Source: Pseudomonadota bacterium (GTDB taxonomy: Bacteria > Pseudomonadota > Gammaproteobacteria > Burkholderiales > Burkholderiaceae_B). Taken from it: a stretch of 64,000 nt of DNA. The stretch covers positions 124,001 to 188,000 of the forward strand of contig JAEXOO010000028.1 in the NCBI GenBank assembly GCA_023439305.1. The letters are read 5' to 3'. Within the stretch, counting starts at the first letter, position 1, and the number at the start of each line of letters is the position of its first letter. Under the pieces are notes generated by a model. It saw only the letters and a program-made list of their open reading frames with translations. It made no database searches and was not told the origin of the DNA. Positions 60,037-64,000 of the stretch are shown here, in pieces. The translations under genes and the position numbers were made by a program.

Positions 60037-61230
60037 TCAGGTCCGCTCGAAAACTCCCGCTGCCCCCATGCCCGTGCCTATGCACATCGTCAACATGCCG
60101 TACCTGAGCTTGTGGCGCTGCAGCGCATGAATCACGGTGGCGGCACGCATTGCGCCGGTCGCCCCCAACGGATGCCCCATGGCGATCGCCCCGCCCAGTG
60201 GATTGACGCGCGCCGGATCCAGCCCCAGGTCGCGGATCACCGCCAGAGATTGGGCCGCGAAAGCTTCATTCAGTTCGATCCACTCCAGCTGTTCCTGCTT
60301 GAGTCCGGCCAGCGCCAAGGCACGCGGCACGGCTTCCTTGGGACCGATGCCCATGATCTCGGGCGGCACGCCGCGCACCGAAAAGGACACGAAACGGGCC
60401 AAGGGGGTCAGGCCATGATCGCGCAGGGCGCGCTCGGACACCACCAGCAAGGCGCCCGCGCCGTCTGAGGTTTGCGAACTATTGCCCGCAGTGACTGAGC
60501 CCTTGGCGGCAAACGCCGGCCGCAGCTTGGCCAGCGCCTCCAGGCTGGTATCGGGGCGCGGCCCTTCGTCCTGGCTGATGATTTTGACCTGTTCCGCCAC
60601 CTCCAGACTATGCAGGTCGGGCTGGCGGTGAGTGACCGTGACGGGCAGGATCTCGTCGGCAAATTCACCCGATTTCCACGCCTTGATGGCCTTTTGATGC
60701 GACGCCAGGGCAAAGGCATCCTGATCCTCGCGGGATACCTTCCATTCGCGCGCCACTTCCTCGGCGGTCAGCCCCATGCCATACGCAATGCCGTAGTTTT
60801 CCTGCGATGCGAACACCTCCGGACTGAATGTGGTGCTCACACCCATGACGGGCACCTGGCTCATGGATTCCACGCCCGCAGCCAGGATGACATCGGCCTG
60901 CCCGGTCCGGATGCGATCGGCCGCAATGGCGATGGCCGACAGCCCGGAGGCGCAGAAGCGGTTTACCGTCATGCCGGGCACCGTATAGGGCAAGCCGGCC
61001 AGCAGGGCCGAGATGCGCGCCACGTTGAAGCCTTGCGGCCCTTCGGGCAGCGCGCAGCCGGCCACCAGGTCTTCGATGACCGCTGGATCCAGATCGGGCA
61101 AGCCGGCCAATGTGCCGCGCACCGTTTCGGCCAGCAGCTCGTCCGGCCGCAAGGAAGAAAGCACGCCGCGCGGCGCCTTGCCGATGGGGGTACGCTTGGC
61201 AGCCACGATATATGCTTGTTGTAATGTCAT
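60037..61230 (-). CDS. fadA: Acetyl-CoA acyltransferase (3-ketoacyl-CoA thiolase)
   Basis: Thiolase ending each round of fatty-acid beta-oxidation, 397 residues. The acyl-accepting Cys is in VNRFCASGLSAIAIA (near residue 90), and the C-terminal GGAIAMGHPLGATGA and LTMCIGTGMGAAG carry the His and second Cys. It lies 19 bases downstream of the FadN-type gene, forming a two-gene beta-oxidation operon. Confidence 0.93.
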   Translation of the reverse strand: MTLQQAYIVAAKRTPIGKAPRGVLSSLRPDELLAETVRGTLAGLPDLDPAVIEDLVAGCALPEGPQGFNVARISALLAGLPYTVPGMTVNRFCASGLSAIAIAADRIRTGQADVILAAGVESMSQVPVMGVSTTFSPEVFASQENYGIAYGMGLTAEEVAREWKVSREDQDAFALASHQKAIKAWKSGEFADEILPVTVTHRQPDLHSLEVAEQVKIISQDEGPRPDTSLEALAKLRPAFAAKGSVTAGNSSQTSDGAGALLVVSERALRDHGLTPLARFVSFSVRGVPPEIMGIGPKEAVPRALALAGLKQEQLEWIELNEAFAAQSLAVIRDLGLDPARVNPLGGAIAMGHPLGATGAMRAATVIHALQRHKLRYGMLTMCIGTGMGAAGVFERT

Positions 61231-61249
61231 ATCAGCTCCTTGATCGGGC

Positions 61250-63682
61250 TCAGTTGCGCACCGGCTTGCCGGTGGTCAGCATGCCGGTGATCCGTTCCTG
61301 GGTCTTGGGGGAATTGAGCAACTCCAGAAACGCCTGCCGCTCCAGGGCCAGCATCCATTCTTCGTCCACCAGCGAGCCCGGGTCCACATCTCCGCCGCAA
61401 ATCACTGTCGCCACCTGTTCCGCGACGCGGAAATCGTAATCAGAAATAAAACCGCCTACCTTCATGTTCAGTAACTGCGCCTTCAGAGTAGCGATGCCAT
61501 CGCGGCCGGCCACGGGGAAGCGACGCGGCAGCGGCGCCCGCCAGCCTACGCTGGCCAAGGCCTGGGCCTGGCGCACCGCAACATACAGAAGTTCGTGGCG
61601 ATTCATGACGATGGTGTCGGATTCGCGCAGGTAGCCCATCTGCCGGGCGTCCAGGGCCGAACGCGAGACCTGCGCACTGGCCACGGCCAGTGCAAAGCGT
61701 TTCAGATAGGCCAGCAGCGGGGCGTCCGGCGCACCCTGCGCCTGCAGCTCTGCTGCGCGACGCGCGCAGAAAGTCAGCCCGCCAGCGCCCGGCACCAAGC
61801 CGATGCCGACCTCCACCAGGCCGATATAGGTTTCGAAGTGAGCCACGCGGTGTGCGCAATGCACGGACAGTTCGCAGCCGCCGCCCAAGGCCAGGCCCGC
61901 CAAAGCTGCGACCACCGGCACCTGGGCATAGCGCAAGCGCAGCACCATATCCTGCATTTCACGCTCGATGGGCTCGACTGCCGCGACGCCATGCTGCTCG
62001 AACAAAGGCAGGATGGCCTTGAGGTCGGCGCCGGCCGAGAAAGGCTCGCCCCGTTGGGCGATGACCAGCGCCTGGAAAGACGCCTCGGCCAGTTCCACCG
62101 CCTTGATCAGGCCACGCACCACGCCAGGGCTGAGCGTATGCATCTTGGTCTTGAAGGACACGATCAGCACATCCCTGGGATGGGGCGCGGGCAGGGTCCA
62201 GCAACGAACGGATTCGTCTTCGAACACCGTCTGGGTGTCCAGGGAATCGGCCTCGCCCACCAGCAACGGAGCGCCGATCTGACGCTGATACACCGGCAAT
62301 GCACTGCGACCTTCAAAGCGGCTCTGGGCCGGGTTCCAGGACCCCGCCGCCGTATGCACGCCCTGGGCTTCCCAGACCGGGCCGCGCGTGGCCCAGTCGG
62401 GCAGGGGTTGCGTGCTGAGCGCCTTGCCATCCTGGATATCCTGCGTGATCCACTGGGCGACCTGACGCCATCCTGCCGACTGCCAGATCTCGAACGGCCC
62501 TTGTTGATGCCCAAACCCCCATTTCAGGGCCAGATCCAACTGACGGGCATTGTCGGCAATGTCTTGCAGATGCACGGCGCTGTAATGGAAGGTATCGCGC
62601 AATACCGCCCAGACGAACTGCGCCTGGGGATGCGGCGATTCGCGCAGCGCGCCCAGGCGCTCGGCCGGGTCGCGTACTGCCAGCAGGGCGGCGACTTCGG
62701 GGTCGATGCGCTGGTCGGCGGCGACGTAGTCGCGCTGCTCGGCATCGAAGCGTTGGATATCGCGCCCCTTCTTGCGATAAAAACCCGCCCCTGTCTTCTG
62801 GCCCAGGGCGCCGGCATCGATCAGACCCTGGACTTCGGGGGGCAATCCGAAATGCGCACGAAAGCTGTCGTCAGGCAGTTGATCCTGCATGGTGCGAATG
62901 ACATGCGCCAAGGTATCCAATCCCACGACGTCCGCCGTGCGGTAGGTGCCCGACTTGGCGCGACCCAGACGAGTACCGGTCAATTCGTCCACTTGTTCGT
63001 AGGAAAGACCGAAGCGGCGAGCCTGTTCGAACACGGACAGAATGCCGAAGACGCCGATGCGGTTACCGATGAAGTTGGGCGTGTCCTTGGCGCGCACCAC
63101 GCCCTTGCCCAATTGTGACACCAGAAATGTTTCCAGCGTATCCAGCAGTTCAGGCCGGGTATAGCGGGTAGGGATCAGCTCCACCAGGCTCATGTAGCGC
63201 GGCGGATTGAAGAAATGCACGCCGCAGAAGCGGTGCTGCAAGGCCTCGGGCAGCACATCGGCCAGTGAAGTGATGGACAGGCCCGACGTGTTGCTGGCGA
63301 TGATGGCTTGCGGGTGCAGGGCCGGAGCAATCTTGCGATACAGGTCCTGCTTCCAGTCCAGGCGCTCGGCAATGGCCTCGATGACCAGGTCGCACTGCCC
63401 AAGGCGGTCCAGATTGTCTTCGTAGTTGGCCGGCTCGATCAGGTCAGCCAGGTCGGGGGTGCCCAGCGGGGCGGGATTCATTTTGCGCAGATGGGCGATG
63501 GCGCGCATGACGATGCCATTTTTGGGCCCTTCACGAGCTGGCAGATCGAACAGCACCACAGGGATGCCGGCATTGACGCAATGGGCGGCAATCTGCGCCC
63601 CCATGACGCCGGCACCGCAGACGGCCACCCGGCGCACGCCCTGGGCGCCACCCGTCACCGCATGGGATGGACTAGATGTCAT
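61250..63682 (-). CDS. 3-Hydroxyacyl-CoA dehydrogenase/enoyl-CoA hydratase (FadN type)
   Basis: Bifunctional beta-oxidation protein of 810 residues. N-terminal dehydrogenase: NAD site VAVCGAGVMGAQIAAHC, then VIEAIAERLDWKQDLY, SNTSGLSI and CGVHFFNPPRYMSLVEL; a second dehydrogenase-like C-domain follows. The hydratase domain sits from about residue 510 (GEPFSAGADLKAI, LGLALGGGCELSVH, EVGIGLVPGAGG). This order is of the FadN type, reversed from E. coli FadB. ATG 63682 follows TTGGAGAC; the frame runs up to 63778 without family match. Confidence 0.92.
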   Translation of the reverse strand: MTSSPSHAVTGGAQGVRRVAVCGAGVMGAQIAAHCVNAGIPVVLFDLPAREGPKNGIVMRAIAHLRKMNPAPLGTPDLADLIEPANYEDNLDRLGQCDLVIEAIAERLDWKQDLYRKIAPALHPQAIIASNTSGLSITSLADVLPEALQHRFCGVHFFNPPRYMSLVELIPTRYTRPELLDTLETFLVSQLGKGVVRAKDTPNFIGNRIGVFGILSVFEQARRFGLSYEQVDELTGTRLGRAKSGTYRTADVVGLDTLAHVIRTMQDQLPDDSFRAHFGLPPEVQGLIDAGALGQKTGAGFYRKKGRDIQRFDAEQRDYVAADQRIDPEVAALLAVRDPAERLGALRESPHPQAQFVWAVLRDTFHYSAVHLQDIADNARQLDLALKWGFGHQQGPFEIWQSAGWRQVAQWITQDIQDGKALSTQPLPDWATRGPVWEAQGVHTAAGSWNPAQSRFEGRSALPVYQRQIGAPLLVGEADSLDTQTVFEDESVRCWTLPAPHPRDVLIVSFKTKMHTLSPGVVRGLIKAVELAEASFQALVIAQRGEPFSAGADLKAILPLFEQHGVAAVEPIEREMQDMVLRLRYAQVPVVAALAGLALGGGCELSVHCAHRVAHFETYIGLVEVGIGLVPGAGGLTFCARRAAELQAQGAPDAPLLAYLKRFALAVASAQVSRSALDARQMGYLRESDTIVMNRHELLYVAVRQAQALASVGWRAPLPRRFPVAGRDGIATLKAQLLNMKVGGFISDYDFRVAEQVATVICGGDVDPGSLVDEEWMLALERQAFLELLNSPKTQERITGMLTTGKPVRN

Positions 63683-64000
63683 AGATTTGTCTCCAAGAAA
63701 CCCGAACCCTGCGCGGCAAGAGCGCGACAGCCTGGCGGCCTTGAATGCGCAGCAATCCAATAATCGTACACGCTGCACGCTCTATTAAGCCATAGCGATT
63801 CTTTTATTTTTAAACAAAGCAGGACACAGATCAAATCCTGCCCTCCACGAGCCGACCCGACACAGGAAACAAGCCGTCTCAGCCCGAGTGACTCTTGGCA
63901 GGTAAAATTTCAAACAATCGTTTCAATTACTTAAATTTCAGTGAGATGCGCAAAGAAAAGGCGTGATCCTATTGTTCAGGGCGCTGACATTTCAGCACAG
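63683..64000. other. Upstream region of the beta-oxidation operon, right edge of window
   Basis: No gene is seen. The DNA becomes A/T-richer than its surroundings and carries a PsrA-like element (63911-63924). The promoter of the FadN-type gene should lie here; no convincing -35/-10 pair was found. Confidence 0.5.
63911..63924. promoter_or_regulatory. PsrA-like fatty-acid regulator box
   Basis: CAAAC-AATC-GTTTC fits the CAAAC/GAAAC-N2-4-GTTTC/G motif bound by TetR-type PsrA regulators of beta-oxidation genes. It lies about 230 bases upstream of the FadN-type start. Confidence 0.4.

Noticed and set aside
61595..63118. 507-codon plus-strand frame opposite the FadN-type gene
   Set aside because: Low-complexity shadow translation, no start signals, and the opposite strand encodes a complete enzyme.
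1..64000. CRISPR arrays, tRNA or rRNA genes, insertion sequences
   Set aside because: Looked for regular spaced repeats, tRNA-like clover-leaf ends and transposase motifs; nothing convincing.

Overview
The window reads as a chromosomal segment of a betaproteobacterium, most likely Alcaligenaceae (an Alcaligenes-like genus). This is an inference from three orphan Bug/TctC-type periplasmic binding proteins, a clade-I nos cluster, a FadN-type beta-oxidation pair, pyridine and aromatic catabolic operons, and a moderately GC-rich backbone. No rRNA, tRNA, CRISPR array or insertion sequence was recognised.

Layout. (1) 1-7.6 kb: nitrous oxide reductase operon nosR(partial)-nosZ-nosD-nosF-nosY-nosL-nosX, tightly packed. 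(2) 7.7-11.6 kb: an ImmA/IrrE-type metallopeptidase with a small membrane protein, a Bug protein, and pgi. (3) 11.6-14.2 kb: a minus-strand autotransporter ending inside the pgi stop region, then about 730 bp without a gene that contains a very A/T-rich block. (4) 14.2-32.4 kb: a polysaccharide locus opened by an RfaH-like antiterminator whose probable ops target lies just downstream, followed by a WbaP-type initiating transferase, Wza, Wzb, Wzc, a YjbE/GfcA-like small protein, a YjbH/GfcD-like protein, a MORN-repeat protein, and an AT-rich serotype cassette (flippase, NeuA-PseG fusion, NeuB, candidate NulO transferase, Wzy-like polymerase, frameshifted glf, DUF4422 transferase). VanZ and a terminator close it. 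(5) 32.7-35.5 kb: an NCS2 nucleobase permease and a flavohaemoglobin with an NsrR-like operator. (6) 35.6-45.4 kb: a minus-strand pyridine catabolic operon converging on 2,5-dihydroxypyridine (three-subunit molybdenum hydroxylase plus CoxG-like protein, flavin monooxygenase, maleamate amidase, deformylase-like hydrolase, NicX dioxygenase, Bug protein) with a divergent IclR regulator. (7) 45.5-54.3 kb: a GntR regulator and a divergent aromatic operon (FAH-family hydrolase, ornithine-cyclodeaminase-family enzyme, bicupin dioxygenase, Rieske ring-hydroxylating oxygenase with its own ferredoxin and reductase, SnoaL-like protein, Bug protein). (8) 54.3-64 kb: a solitary Abi_2/HEPN defence gene, a LysR-NCS2-deaminase purine block, an EamA transporter, an uncharacterised small protein, and a thiolase/FadN beta-oxidation pair.

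Most noteworthy: the self-contained RfaH-ops-capsule arrangement resembling a rearranged group 4 capsule system; the nonulosonic acid genes without their early-pathway enzymes; a 7-T frameshift in glf; and the 45.5-54 kb aromatic operon, whose enzyme set suggests an amino-substituted substrate and whose control region carries three perfect 31-bp-phased palindromes around an FNR-type box.
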